Positions 23,136-31,759 of a stretch of 60,679 nucleotides of DNA are shown piece by piece. The translations under genes were made by a program, and so were the position numbers. Position 1 is the stretch's first letter. Each line of letters begins with the position of its first letter. Source of the stretch: Acidobacteriaceae bacterium. GTDB taxonomy: Bacteria; Acidobacteriota; Terriglobia; Bryobacterales; Bryobacteraceae. The notes under the pieces are model-generated. The model made no database searches, was not told where the DNA came from, and saw only the letters and a list, made by a program, of their open reading frames with translations. The stretch spans positions 1 through 60,679 of the forward strand of contig JADCJL010000015.1 in the NCBI GenBank assembly GCA_020247055.1. Direction: 5' to 3'.

Positions 23136-24318
23136 AGATTAACTCCTCCCACTGGGAGAGCCATCCGGAGGTGCGGGCGACTCCGAACAGCACGGTGAAC
23201 ATCTCCACCGGGAAGCCCATGGCCTCGTAAATCAGGCCGGAATAGAAGTCGACGTTGGGGTACAGGCGCCGTTTAATGAAGTATTCGTCGCTGAGAGCGA
23301 TCCGTTCGAGTTCGACGGCGACATCGAGCAGCGGGTTCTTGCCGGTGACGGCGAAGACGGCATCTGCGGTCTGCTTGACAATGCGGGCGCGAGGATCGTA
23401 GTTCTTATAAACGCGGTGGCCGAAGCCCATCAGCCGGCCCTCGCCCTTCTTGACGCCTTCGATAAACGCCGGAATGTTCTCGACGCTTTCGATGTGGCGG
23501 AGCATCTTGAGAACCGCTTCGTTGGCGCCGCCGTGCAAGGGGCCGAACAGAGCGCCGGAGGCAGCGGCGAGGGCGGTAAAAGGGTCGACCTGCGAGCTAC
23601 CGACAAGGCGCATGGTGGAGGTGGAACAGTTCTGTTCGTGGTCGGCGTGGAGGATAAACAGCACGTCAAGCGCCTTGACGAGTACCGGGTGCGGCTCCCG
23701 GTCAAACAACATGTGCAGGAAGTTTTCAACGAGGCTCAGGCCGGCCTTGGGCTTGACGATCGGCAGACCCTGGCTGCGACGGTGGGCGTAGGCGGCCAGC
23801 GTCAGTACCTGCGCGATCCCGCGCAGGGTGTACTCGTGGCGGGAGGCCGGGTCGAGCACCTTGCGGGCGCCGGGGCTTGCTGCCGACAGGGCGGCAAGGC
23901 TGGCCATCCACATGGACATGGTGTGAGCCGATTGTTCGAAGGCCTGGAAAAAGTTGTCGAAGAAGGCGGGAACTTCAACGCGGGCGAGCAGGGCGGCGTT
24001 GAACTCGGCCAGCTGCGCGGCGTTGGGCAGTTCGCCGTGGAGGAGAAGATAGGCGGTTTCGACGTAGGAGCCTTCCCCCAACTGGTCGATGGGATAGCCT
24101 CGATAGTTCAGGATCCCCTTGTCGCCGTCGATGAAGGTGATCCGGCTCTTGCAGGCCGCGGTATTCATGAAGGCGGGATCGTAGGTCATCAGGCCGAAGT
24201 CATCGGCGTCGACCTTGATCTGCCGCAGATCGGTGGCTTTGATGGCGCCGTCTTTGATCGCGACTTCGTAGGTCTTCGCGGTGCGGTTGTCGGTAAGGGT
24301 GAGTGTGTCTGCAGGCAT
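23047..24318 (-). CDS. gltA: Citrate synthase (type II, hexameric type)
   Basis: A 423-residue citrate synthase that condenses oxaloacetate with acetyl-CoA to start the TCA cycle. Signature blocks are present: FIDGDKGILNYRGYPID, HADHEQN, GPLHGGANEAV (first catalytic His), MGFGHRVYKNYDPRA (second His) and NVDFYSG (catalytic Asp). Length and the N-terminal beta domain (TYEVAIKDGAI...) match GltA-type enzymes. An in-frame start 25 codons upstream would run back into the region after the thioredoxin-like gene. The ATG at 24318 matches the family N-terminus (MPADTLTLTDN). No SD is obvious. Its 3' end overlaps the ankyrin gene. Confidence 0.95.
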   Translation of the reverse strand: MPADTLTLTDNRTAKTYEVAIKDGAIKATDLRQIKVDADDFGLMTYDPAFMNTAACKSRITFIDGDKGILNYRGYPIDQLGEGSYVETAYLLLHGELPNAAQLAEFNAALLARVEVPAFFDNFFQAFEQSAHTMSMWMASLAALSAASPGARKVLDPASRHEYTLRGIAQVLTLAAYAHRRSQGLPIVKPKAGLSLVENFLHMLFDREPHPVLVKALDVLFILHADHEQNCSTSTMRLVGSSQVDPFTALAAASGALFGPLHGGANEAVLKMLRHIESVENIPAFIEGVKKGEGRLMGFGHRVYKNYDPRARIVKQTADAVFAVTGKNPLLDVAVELERIALSDEYFIKRRLYPNVDFYSGLIYEAMGFPVEMFTVLFGVARTSGWLSQWEELICDDDQKIGRPRQLYLGEARRDYVPLTSRS

Positions 24319-24358
24319 GCCGGTGAGAGTCTCTGACAGCTTATCGAATTTTAACGAG

Positions 24359-24916
24359 CTACTTTTTGGGGGGAGCGGAAGATTTCGGCACAAGGGGCGC
24401 AGCGTTCAGCAATTTCGTGATTTCCACATCGAGGCCACTCCCTTCAAGGATGCTTTTGGTGGCCTCAGAATGGGCGAAATCATTGCGGATATAGCCGTTC
24501 CGGTCGATCAGGAACAGGTGGGGGACGCTGACGGTGGGCCGTTGCGGGGTGACCATCAGATACGACGCAGTCACCTGGCCGCAGTCGAAGACGACTGGCG
24601 AGGTGATGCCGTTCTGCGCGATGTAGTTCTTTACGGTTCCCTGGTTGTCGGGCGGGTTGACCAGGTAGATGACGGCGATCCGGTCACCAAACTTGCGCTT
24701 GGCCCTTTCGATGTTGGCCGACAGCGTCTTGCAGTGGGGACAGGTGGTCTGCATGATTTCAAGCAGCACAACGCGGCCCTGCAAATCGGCGAGGTCGTGG
24801 TAATTCAGATTCAGGTCAGGAAGAGCAAACCCCGGAGCGCGCCGTCCGGAGAGTTCTCCCGCCGCCAACACCGTTAAGGCAGACAGGTAAAGTCCGGCCC
24901 AAAGTCGAGAAAGCAT
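24359..24916 (-). CDS. Exported thioredoxin-fold (TlpA/AhpC-TSA-like) protein
   Basis: A 185-residue protein with a signal peptide (about 1-19) and a TlpA/ResA-type fold. It has GRRAPGFALPDLN, a redox motif TTCPHC with Cys59 and Cys62, a hydrophobic strand VVLLEIMQ, and a cis-Pro region SVPHLFLIDRNGYI. Proteins of this type act as periplasmic thiol-disulfide reductants, often for cytochrome c maturation or copper-site assembly, which would suit the respiratory operon elsewhere in the window. The CPHC motif resembles DsbA-type oxidants, so direction is uncertain. A strong SD (GGAGGGGA) precedes the ATG. Confidence 0.85.
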   Translation of the reverse strand: MLSRLWAGLYLSALTVLAAGELSGRRAPGFALPDLNLNYHDLADLQGRVVLLEIMQTTCPHCKTLSANIERAKRKFGDRIAVIYLVNPPDNQGTVKNYIAQNGITSPVVFDCGQVTASYLMVTPQRPTVSVPHLFLIDRNGYIRNDFAHSEATKSILEGSGLDVEITKLLNAAPLVPKSSAPPKK

Positions 24917-24996
24917 GATTCCCCTCCAGTGTACATCCCCCCGCGCTCACTTTTGGGGTGAAATACATCTCTCGAGACAGAAGAGGTAAGAAAACA

Positions 24997-25025
24997 GAAA
25001 GACCATCCAAACTGGATGGTCTTTC
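24997..25025 (-). terminator. Terminator downstream of tRNA-Leu
   Basis: A perfect 13-bp stem (GAAAGACCATCCA with TGGATGGTCTTTC) around a 3-nt loop, 9 nt beyond the tRNA 3' end. On the minus strand it continues TGTTTTC. It separates the secG/tRNA transcript from the thioredoxin-like gene. Confidence 0.8.
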
Positions 25026-25033
25026 GAAGAAAA

Positions 25034-25120
25034 TGGTGCGGAGGAGGGGACTTGAACCCCTACGAGATTGCTCCCGCTAGCACCTCAAGCTAGTGCGTCT
25101 GCCAATTCCGCCACCTCCGC
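25034..25120 (-). tRNA. tRNA-Leu (anticodon GAG)
   Basis: The minus strand from 25120 reads GCGGAGGTGG and ends CCTCCGC-A-CCA, forming a 7-bp acceptor stem with encoded CCA (25036-25034). The anticodon loop is TTGAGGT, flanked by the stem CTAGC/GCTAG, giving anticodon GAG. The T arm contains GGTTCAAGTCC. A long variable arm (GGGAGCAATCTCGTAGG region) confirms a class II tRNA. It lies 17 nt after secG ends and is followed by a strong hairpin. Confidence 0.97.
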
Positions 25121-25137
25121 AGTGGGGAAACTCTATT

Positions 25138-25578
25138 CTACTTCTTCTTCTGCTCCACCGGGGCGTTCGGCTTCGACAGATCCAACTTTTGCTCACCAAC
25201 CTTCTGGCCCTGTTCGTTGAAGAGTTCAACCTTCGGCTCCGCGCCCGGAACCACCTGCGTCGCACCCGGCTGCCCGGTTTGCGTTGCCGCCCCTGGATCC
25301 TTCGTCGTTTCGAGGACCGACTTTGCCCCGCCCCCTCCACTCCGTGTCGCAACAACGGAGAGGGAAAGCGAAGTGAACAGGAAAACTCCAGCCGAGATCG
25401 TAGTGGCCTTCGTGAGCACAGTAGCCGCTCCGCGCGGACCGAAGACGGTCTGCGAACCCATACCCCCGAACGCACCCGCCAAATCCGCCGCCTTGCCGCT
25501 CTGCAGAAGAACGACGACGATCAGAAAGAGGCAGACGATAACGTGAATCACCGTCAGGAAGTAAAAGAGTATCGGCAT
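25138..25578 (-). CDS. secG: Preprotein translocase subunit SecG
   Basis: A 146-residue SecG, a small partner of the SecYE channel that assists export. The first membrane segment is LTVIHVIVCLFLIVVVLLQ, followed by the conserved loop SGKAADLAGAFGGMGSQTVFG with FGPRGAATVLTKAT. A second membrane segment (about 60-78) follows. A C-terminal charged/Pro-rich tail ends in poly-Lys and is longer than the E. coli protein, as is common in acidobacteria. The family N-terminus sets the ATG at 25578. An in-frame extension to 25707 overlaps the upstream dehydrogenase and is rejected. Confidence 0.95.
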   Translation of the reverse strand: MPILFYFLTVIHVIVCLFLIVVVLLQSGKAADLAGAFGGMGSQTVFGPRGAATVLTKATTISAGVFLFTSLSLSVVATRSGGGGAKSVLETTKDPGAATQTGQPGATQVVPGAEPKVELFNEQGQKVGEQKLDLSKPNAPVEQKKK

Positions 25579-25610
25579 GGAGCGAACTACCTCATAACAG
25601 TATAGGGCAC

Positions 25611-26777
25611 CTATCGGTAAGCTGCAACACCGGTCACTCGTTCTCCGATCACCAGTGCATGGATATGATCGGTGCCCTCGTAGGTCTTCACGGTTTCGAG
25701 GTTGCAAAGGTGCCGCATGATGGGGTAGTCCTCCATGATGCCATTGGCGCCGAGCAGGTCCCGAGCCGTCCGGGCACAGTCGAGGGCGATGGCCACATTG
25801 TTCCGCTTGAGCATGGAGACGTGGGCCGGGTCTAATTTGCCCTGATCTTTGAGCCGTCCGGCGTGCAGGGCCAGCAGTTGGCCTTTCGTGATCTCGGTGA
25901 TCATATTGGCCAGTTTCTCCTGGACCAGTTGATGGGAAGCCAACGGGCGGTCATCGAACTGTTTGCGGACGATGACGTACTGCCGGGCAACCTCGTAGCA
26001 CTCCATCGCGGCGCCGAGGACGCCCCAGCCGATGCCAAAGCGGGCCTGGGTAAGGCAGGATAAGGCGCTCTTGAGCCCTCTGGCCTCGGGCAGGAGCGCC
26101 GTTGCCGGAACGCGGCAGTTCGTCAAATGCAAAGAAGAGGTTACCGACGCCCGCATGGAGAGCTTGCCGTGGAGGTCGGCGGCGGTGAATCCCGGGGTGC
26201 CCTTTTCGACCAGGAAGCCCCGGATTCCTTCGGGCGTGCGTGCCCAGACGAGGGCGACATCGGCGAGGGAGCCGTTGGTGATCCAGGTCTTTTCGCCGTC
26301 GAGAATCCAGTCGCCGCCTTCCGGGCGGGCGCGGGTCTTCATGCCGCTGGGGTTCGAGCCAAAATCGGGCTCGGTAAGCCCGAAGCAGCCGATGGCTTCG
26401 CCAGTGGCCAGCCGCGGCAGCCAGCGCTGCTTCTGCTCCTCGGAACCGTAAGCGTGAAGGGGATACATCACCAGCGCGCCCTGTACGCTCACAAACGAGC
26501 GAAGCCCGGAGTCGGCCCGTTCGAGCTCCTGCATCACGAGGCCATACTCCACATTGCTCATGCCGGCGCAACCGTAGCCGGAAAGATTGGCGCCGAAAAA
26601 TCCCATCCGGCCCAGCTCCGGAACCAGATCGAGAGGAAAACGGCCCTGGCGGTAGGCATCCTTGATGCCGGGCGTCACCCGCGCTTCCACAAACTCCCGG
26701 GTCGAGCGGCGAACCAACAGTTCGTCGTCGCTTAGCGCGGAATCCACCAGAAAGTAATCGACGCCCGGAAAACTCAT
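25611..26777 (-). CDS. Acyl-CoA dehydrogenase, glutaryl-CoA dehydrogenase type
   Basis: A 388-residue flavoprotein of the acyl-CoA dehydrogenase family. The block GLRSFVSVQGALVMYPLHAYGSEEQK contains the Arg and Ser that bind the distal carboxylate in glutaryl-CoA dehydrogenases. The FAD block CFGLTEPDFGSNPSGM, WITNG and the catalytic Glu in KTYEGTDHIHALVIG follow. The enzyme would oxidatively decarboxylate glutaryl-CoA to crotonyl-CoA (lysine/tryptophan or aromatic catabolism) and pass electrons to ETF. It is the most upstream gene of the minus run and is divergent from the TPR/barrel gene 56 bp away. A pimeloyl-CoA or other dicarboxyl substrate cannot be excluded. Confidence 0.9.
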   Translation of the reverse strand: MSFPGVDYFLVDSALSDDELLVRRSTREFVEARVTPGIKDAYRQGRFPLDLVPELGRMGFFGANLSGYGCAGMSNVEYGLVMQELERADSGLRSFVSVQGALVMYPLHAYGSEEQKQRWLPRLATGEAIGCFGLTEPDFGSNPSGMKTRARPEGGDWILDGEKTWITNGSLADVALVWARTPEGIRGFLVEKGTPGFTAADLHGKLSMRASVTSSLHLTNCRVPATALLPEARGLKSALSCLTQARFGIGWGVLGAAMECYEVARQYVIVRKQFDDRPLASHQLVQEKLANMITEITKGQLLALHAGRLKDQGKLDPAHVSMLKRNNVAIALDCARTARDLLGANGIMEDYPIMRHLCNLETVKTYEGTDHIHALVIGERVTGVAAYR

Positions 26778-26833
26778 ACTCCATTATTGACTGAGAGAAT
26801 TGTGGCAGCGGCAGCACTACCGGACAGGAAGCC

Positions 26834-28867
26834 GTGCAAACAAGAGTAATCATTCTTTGGCTGGCCGCCCTGTCCGGCGCCTGGGCAGCTGATTCGTCTT
26901 ACCCCGTCCTTGAAAAAGCCTACGCGGCGCTCCGGGACCGCCAGTTCGACGAGGCCATTCGCCAGTTTCAGGAAGCCGTCCGCCTGGCCCCCGACCGTCC
27001 CGCCATTCGCAAGGATCTCGCTTATACCCTGCTCAAAGTGGGCGAGACCATCGCCGCCCGGGATCACTTCCGCCGCGCTATGGAGCTCGACCCGGCCGAC
27101 TCCCATGTCGCCCTCGAATACGCCTTTCTCGCGCACGAGACCAAAGAGACCATCGCCGCCCGGCGCGTCTTCGACCGCATCCGCCACTCCGGCGACCCCG
27201 CCAGCCGCCAAACCGCCGCCCAGGCTTTTGAAAACATCGATCTCCCGCTCCGCACCGGCATCGCCCGCTGGAAGCAGGCCGTCGCCGAACTGCCGAACAG
27301 CTACTCCGGCCATGAGGAGTTAGCCAAGCTGGCCGAGCAGCGGGATGAACTCGTCCTGGCCGCCGAGCACTTTGAACGCGCCTGGCGCCTGAAACCCACC
27401 ATCCGCGCCTTTCTACTCGATCTCGGCCGGGTGTGGAAGTCGCTGGGACGCGCCGAAGATGCTTTTGCCGCGCTGCTCGCCGCCAGCCGGGGTGCCGAAC
27501 CTCGCGTCGCCGAGGCGGCCCGCGAACTGCTGCCGGCCCGCTATCCTTACGTCTATGAGTTCCGCAAGGCGCTCGCACTCGATGAGAGCAACACCGAACT
27601 GCGCCGCGAACTGGCCTATCTGCTGCTCGAGATGGGCAACAAGACCGAGGCGGAAGACGAGTTCCGACGCATTGTCACGTCTGCGCCCCAGGACCTGCTT
27701 TCCACCGCTCAACTGGGTTTCCTCCGCATCAACCGCAACGATCTGACCGGCGCCATGCCGCTGCTCGACCGCGTGCTCAAAGGCGACGAAGGCGAACTCG
27801 CCGACCGCGTGCGGGAGGTGCTGAAACTGCCGCGGAGCCTGCGCAAACGCCCGGAGACCCCGCAGGCGGCCCGCCGGGTGGAAGCCAAAGAACTGGCCCA
27901 ACGGTCGCTCGAAAAAGGTTACCTGCGGGATGCCCTGAAATACCTGGCCATCGCCCACGAGACGGACCCGCTCGACTTTGAGGTAATGTTGAAGCTCGGC
28001 TGGGCCCACAACATCACCCGGCAGGACCAGGTGGCGGTCCGCTGGTTTGACCTCGCCCGGCGCAGCCCCGATCCCAAAGTGGCGCTCGAAGCCAACAAAG
28101 CCTTCGAAAACCTCCAGTCGGCCCGGGCTCGACTGCAAACTACTTTTTGGATGTTTCCTCTGTTCAGCTCCCGCTGGCAGGATGTCTTCGCCTATGGCCA
28201 GTTGAAGACCGAATGGAAGGTGAAAGGGCCTCTCCGGCCCTACTTCTCCGCCCGTTTTGTCGGCGACGCCCGCAGCGGCCGCCTCGACCGCGCGCAGATG
28301 ACCGCGGCGAGCCCCATGTACTTCTCGGAAAGCGCCCTGATTGTCGGTCTCGGCGTCGCCACGCCGGTCTACCGCGGCTTGTTCGGCTGGGCCGAGGCCG
28401 GTACGGCCCTGAGTTACATCCGGCGCTCCGACGTCCCCCGCGCCATGCCGGACTACCGGGCGGGCCTGAGCCTGACCCGCTTCCACGGCCCGACCATTCT
28501 CAACAGCAAGCCGGGCTGGTTTGCCGAATCCGGCAACGACGCGGTGTACATGAGCCGCTTTGACAACAACACGATCTTTCAATCGCAGAACAAGCTCGGC
28601 CGCAACTTTGGCGGCAGCGAGGACCGGAATACCTTCCGGACGCAGCTGTTCTGGTCGATGAACCTCAATGCGGATCTGAAGCGGCAGTATTGGGCCAACA
28701 CCGCCGAAACCGGCCCGGGTGTCCGGTTCCGCTGGGCCGCCATGCCGCCTTCGATGCTCTTCACCGTGCAGGCGCTGCGCGGTGTGCACCTTGTGAACAC
28801 CGGCAATCCGCGGCGTCCCAACTATCTCGATATCCGGGCAGGTTTCTGGTATGCGGTTACTCGTTAG
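26834..28867 (+). CDS. TPR protein with C-terminal outer-membrane barrel (PgaA/NfrA-like)
   Basis: A 677-residue exported protein (signal peptide about 1-18, ending GAWAAD). TPR repeats fill about 20-440, for example YAALRDRQFDEAIRQFQEAV. From about 460 the sequence is aromatic and alternating (TTFWMFPLFSSRWQDVFAYG, SALIVGLGVATPVYRG), ending FWYAVTR, as in a beta-barrel. TPR plus barrel is the layout of PgaA and PelB, which move exopolysaccharide through the outer membrane, and of the NfrA C-terminus. The start is GTG with ACAGGAAG upstream. The next gene begins 17 nt inside its end, so the two form an operon. No synthase gene is present nearby. Confidence 0.8.
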   Translation: MQTRVIILWLAALSGAWAADSSYPVLEKAYAALRDRQFDEAIRQFQEAVRLAPDRPAIRKDLAYTLLKVGETIAARDHFRRAMELDPADSHVALEYAFLAHETKETIAARRVFDRIRHSGDPASRQTAAQAFENIDLPLRTGIARWKQAVAELPNSYSGHEELAKLAEQRDELVLAAEHFERAWRLKPTIRAFLLDLGRVWKSLGRAEDAFAALLAASRGAEPRVAEAARELLPARYPYVYEFRKALALDESNTELRRELAYLLLEMGNKTEAEDEFRRIVTSAPQDLLSTAQLGFLRINRNDLTGAMPLLDRVLKGDEGELADRVREVLKLPRSLRKRPETPQAARRVEAKELAQRSLEKGYLRDALKYLAIAHETDPLDFEVMLKLGWAHNITRQDQVAVRWFDLARRSPDPKVALEANKAFENLQSARARLQTTFWMFPLFSSRWQDVFAYGQLKTEWKVKGPLRPYFSARFVGDARSGRLDRAQMTAASPMYFSESALIVGLGVATPVYRGLFGWAEAGTALSYIRRSDVPRAMPDYRAGLSLTRFHGPTILNSKPGWFAESGNDAVYMSRFDNNTIFQSQNKLGRNFGGSEDRNTFRTQLFWSMNLNADLKRQYWANTAETGPGVRFRWAAMPPSMLFTVQALRGVHLVNTGNPRRPNYLDIRAGFWYAVTR

Positions 28868-30932
28868 TCTTCTTTTCGCGGCGGGGCTCCTGGGGGCCGG
28901 ACGGCCCGAGTTCCGCTACGCCTACCATGTCGTGGGCGATGAACCCACCTCCTGGCCGGCGGTGCTAAGTTCGATCGGCCTAACCCCGGCGGCCGATGGC
29001 CCGTCCCGCCTGCTCGTGCTGCCGGGCGGCACAACGGCCGATCCCACCGTCTGGCTGCCGCGGATCGCCGCGGGCGCGCTGGTGATCCTCGAAGGCGACA
29101 GCCCGCTGGCCGAGGCGCTCGGCATCGTGGCGAGCCGGCAGCGGGTGACCACGCGCAGCCTGGTGGACGTCGCCGATCCAAAGCTGCCGATCATCTGGCA
29201 GGAGTCGCTCGACCTCCCCCGCTTCACGCTGCCGGTCGCGGCCAAAGTCTACGCGCACGAGCGCTGGAGCAGAATGCCGCTGATGGCCGGGCTTCGCCAC
29301 GGTGCGGGCGCGGTTTTGTGGCTCGCCGTCAGCCCGGGTAAGCAGGGTCATGAGCGCTTTCCGTACGCTCTACAGGCGCTGGTGGATCTCGGCTTGCAGC
29401 CGCCGTACCGCAGCGGCCGGCTCTGGGCCTTTTTTGATTCGAGCTACCGTCTGCGCGTCGATCCGGACTACTTCGCCGAGCGGTGGCGGCGGGCCGGCAT
29501 CGGCGCCCTGCACGTGGCCGCCTGGCACTATCACGAGCCCGATCCCGGTCGCGACGAGTATCTCCGCAAGCTCATCGAGGCGTGCCACCGGCGGGCGATC
29601 CTCGTCTACGCCTGGGTGGAACTGCCCCACGTCAGCGAGCAGTTCTGGCAGCAGCATCCCCAATGGCGGGAAAAGACCGCCCTGCTGCAGGATGCCCATC
29701 TCGATTGGCGCAAGCTGATGAACCTGCAGCATCCCGACTGCGCGCGCGCCGTCGCGGCGGGCCTGTCAGCCCTCGTGCGCCGCTTCGACTGGGACGGCGT
29801 CAACCTGGCCGAACTGTACTTTGAATCGCTCGAGGGGATCGACAACCCGGCCCGCTTCACCCCCTTCAACGACAACGCCCGGGCCGCCTTCGCTCAGGCG
29901 CACGGCGTCGATCCGCTAATCATTGTCAAGGATCGCAAGCACGAACTGCGGGCGGTCTGGCTCGATTTCCGGGCCCATCTGGCCAAGCAGATGCAAGAGG
30001 AGTGGCTGGCGCGCCTCGAGGCCGAACGGCGGCAGAAACCCCATCTCGACATCGTGCTGACCCACGTCGATGACCGCTTCGACACCCGCATGCGGGAGTT
30101 AATCGGCGCCGACGCCGGCCGCCTGCTGCCCCTGCTCGATACGCACGACTTCACCTTTCTGATCGAAGACCCGGCCACGATCTGGCATCTGGGTCCGCAG
30201 CGCTATCCGCAGATTGCCGACAAGTACAAGCCGCTCACCACGCACCGGGAAAAGCTGGCGATTGACATCAATATCGTCGAACGCTACCAGGACGTCTATC
30301 CGACCAAACAGCAGACCGGAACGGAGCTGTTCCAACTGGTCAACCTTTCGGCCAAGGCTTTTGCCCGCGTGGCGCTCTACTTTGAGAATTCGATTCTGGC
30401 CCAGGACCTGCCTCTGTTGCCATCAGCGGCTGCGGCGGTAGACCGGGTGGAGTACGTGGCCAACCGGCTCGTGATTGAATCGCCGCGGGGGGTAGGGATT
30501 CCATGGCAGGGCGCGGCGATGGTGAACGGCCGGTTGTGGCCGGTGGCCGATGAGCGGACCTTATGGCTTCCCCCGGGGCCGGTGGCGATTGAGCCGGCGA
30601 TGGCTGCGCTACCCTTGCGGGTGCTGGATTTTAATGGGGAATTGCAGATGGCGGCGGTGCGCGGTGGCGCGGTGGACCTCGCGTATGCGAGTGCCGGGCG
30701 GGCGATCGCGGTGCTCGATGTGCGTCCGGCGACGGTGGAGATTGACGGCGTAGAGGTTACCTTACCGATTCTCGACAGCGGCCCGGGACGATACGCGATG
30801 CTGCTGCCGCGGGGCCAGCACCTGGTTACCTTCAGCGTCCCTGGCTCAAGCAGGGCTCCATCTCCGGAGTCGGCATTGCCGGTCGGGGCGCTACGCCCCA
30901 CTCCTCCGCCCGGTCAACCCCGCGGACGGTGA
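28851..30932 (+). CDS. Exported TIM-barrel hydrolase-like protein (PgaB/GH153-like)
   Basis: A 693-residue protein with a signal peptide (MRLLVSLLFAAGLLGAG). Residues about 185-470 have blocks typical of PgaB-type hydrolase barrels: RLWAFFDSSYRLRVDPDYF, GALHVAAWHYHEP, LIEACHRRAILVYAWVELPHVS, and FDWDGVNLAEL with acidic residues, then HDFTFLIEDP. The preceding domain (about 20-170) and the C-terminal beta domain are unassigned. A role in cleaving or binding the polymer exported by the upstream barrel protein is inferred. The last 35 residues (SSRAPSPES...) are low-complexity and antisense to the PilZ-J gene end, so the functional part may end near residue 658. Confidence 0.7.
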   Translation: MRLLVSLLFAAGLLGAGRPEFRYAYHVVGDEPTSWPAVLSSIGLTPAADGPSRLLVLPGGTTADPTVWLPRIAAGALVILEGDSPLAEALGIVASRQRVTTRSLVDVADPKLPIIWQESLDLPRFTLPVAAKVYAHERWSRMPLMAGLRHGAGAVLWLAVSPGKQGHERFPYALQALVDLGLQPPYRSGRLWAFFDSSYRLRVDPDYFAERWRRAGIGALHVAAWHYHEPDPGRDEYLRKLIEACHRRAILVYAWVELPHVSEQFWQQHPQWREKTALLQDAHLDWRKLMNLQHPDCARAVAAGLSALVRRFDWDGVNLAELYFESLEGIDNPARFTPFNDNARAAFAQAHGVDPLIIVKDRKHELRAVWLDFRAHLAKQMQEEWLARLEAERRQKPHLDIVLTHVDDRFDTRMRELIGADAGRLLPLLDTHDFTFLIEDPATIWHLGPQRYPQIADKYKPLTTHREKLAIDINIVERYQDVYPTKQQTGTELFQLVNLSAKAFARVALYFENSILAQDLPLLPSAAAAVDRVEYVANRLVIESPRGVGIPWQGAAMVNGRLWPVADERTLWLPPGPVAIEPAMAALPLRVLDFNGELQMAAVRGGAVDLAYASAGRAIAVLDVRPATVEIDGVEVTLPILDSGPGRYAMLLPRGQHLVTFSVPGSSRAPSPESALPVGALRPTPPPGQPRGR

Positions 30933-31716
30933 TGGCGAAGCGGCCATAGTCGGTGCGGGCGACAAACCCGTGCTTGCGGAGATACCAGAGCGTAAACTCC
31001 AGGTGCTCACGCGGGATGCCGAGCAACTCCTCAAACTCCTGCACGGCGACGCCGGGATTGTGCGTCTCGCGCATCCGTTTGACGTAGAGCAGCGCCAGCA
31101 CCGCCCGGCGCTGATCGCGTTCGGCCGTCACGCCTCCGCCGGCCGACTCCTGGCTGAAAACCCGCCATTGCCGTTTCTGCGCGCGGGACCGTTCGACATC
31201 ATAGGCGGCTCGCCGGACCGGGTCCCCCAGGACGCGGTACGCCATCACCAGCGCCTTGAAGAGCAGTTCGTTGCCCGTCTCCTGGTTTTCGGGATGGTAC
31301 CGTTTGGCCAGAATCCGGTAGAGCCGGTGGATCGTGTCCGGTTCGGCCTTCGGGTGAATCTGCAGGAATTCGTAGTAGTCCAGTTCCTCGTCAGCGGGAT
31401 TGGCCGCGGAGCTGCCCTCGAACGAAATACCGGCGCGGTAGGCCTTGCCCGACTGGCTCACCCAACTGACCACTCCCTGCGGCCGGCCCGGACCCTGCGC
31501 CACGCTGGCCGGGGCGCCGTCCATTAACAGCGGCTGGCCCGGCTCCAACTCCCAGTGCACCAACACCCCTACCCCGGACTGGGAAAAGTTTTCGATGGCG
31601 GCCGGAATCCTCTGCCATTTGCCGTTGGGCAGCTGCAGCCAGAGCTGCACCTCCATCGACGCGGGCGCAGGCAGGCGGGGCCGGCGGCGTCTTTCCTTCT
31701 GGCGAAGACCATCCAT
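30832..31716 (-). CDS. PilZ - J-domain - winged-helix fusion protein
   Basis: A 294-residue cytosolic protein with three modules. The PilZ domain (about 8-102) has a basic run at 9-14 and NFSQSG (Asn43 to Gly48), matching the RxxxR and D/NxSxxG c-di-GMP-binding patterns. A J domain (about 112-178: DYYEFLQIHPKAE, LYRILAKRYHPE, AYRVLGDPVRRAAYD) has HPE (141-143) instead of HPD, the motif that stimulates Hsp70 ATPase. A C-terminal region (about 200-265: AVLALLYVKRM, FEELLGIPREHLEFTLWYLR, DYGRFAITVRG) looks like a winged helix. It may link c-di-GMP to a chaperone or transcription target. The ATG at 31716 excludes a long overlap with the GntR gene. Confidence 0.8.
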   Translation of the reverse strand: MDGLRQKERRRRPRLPAPASMEVQLWLQLPNGKWQRIPAAIENFSQSGVGVLVHWELEPGQPLLMDGAPASVAQGPGRPQGVVSWVSQSGKAYRAGISFEGSSAANPADEELDYYEFLQIHPKAEPDTIHRLYRILAKRYHPENQETGNELLFKALVMAYRVLGDPVRRAAYDVERSRAQKRQWRVFSQESAGGGVTAERDQRRAVLALLYVKRMRETHNPGVAVQEFEELLGIPREHLEFTLWYLRKHGFVARTDYGRFAITVRGVDRAEEWGVAPRPAMPTPEMEPCLSQGR

Positions 31717-31759
31717 AGGAAGCGTATCGGCGCCAGACGGCAAAGTCTGAACGGCAGCT

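Noticed and set aside
27413-28789. Minus-strand open frame (458 codons)
   Set aside because: Shadow of the TPR/barrel gene. No RBS or recognisable domain.
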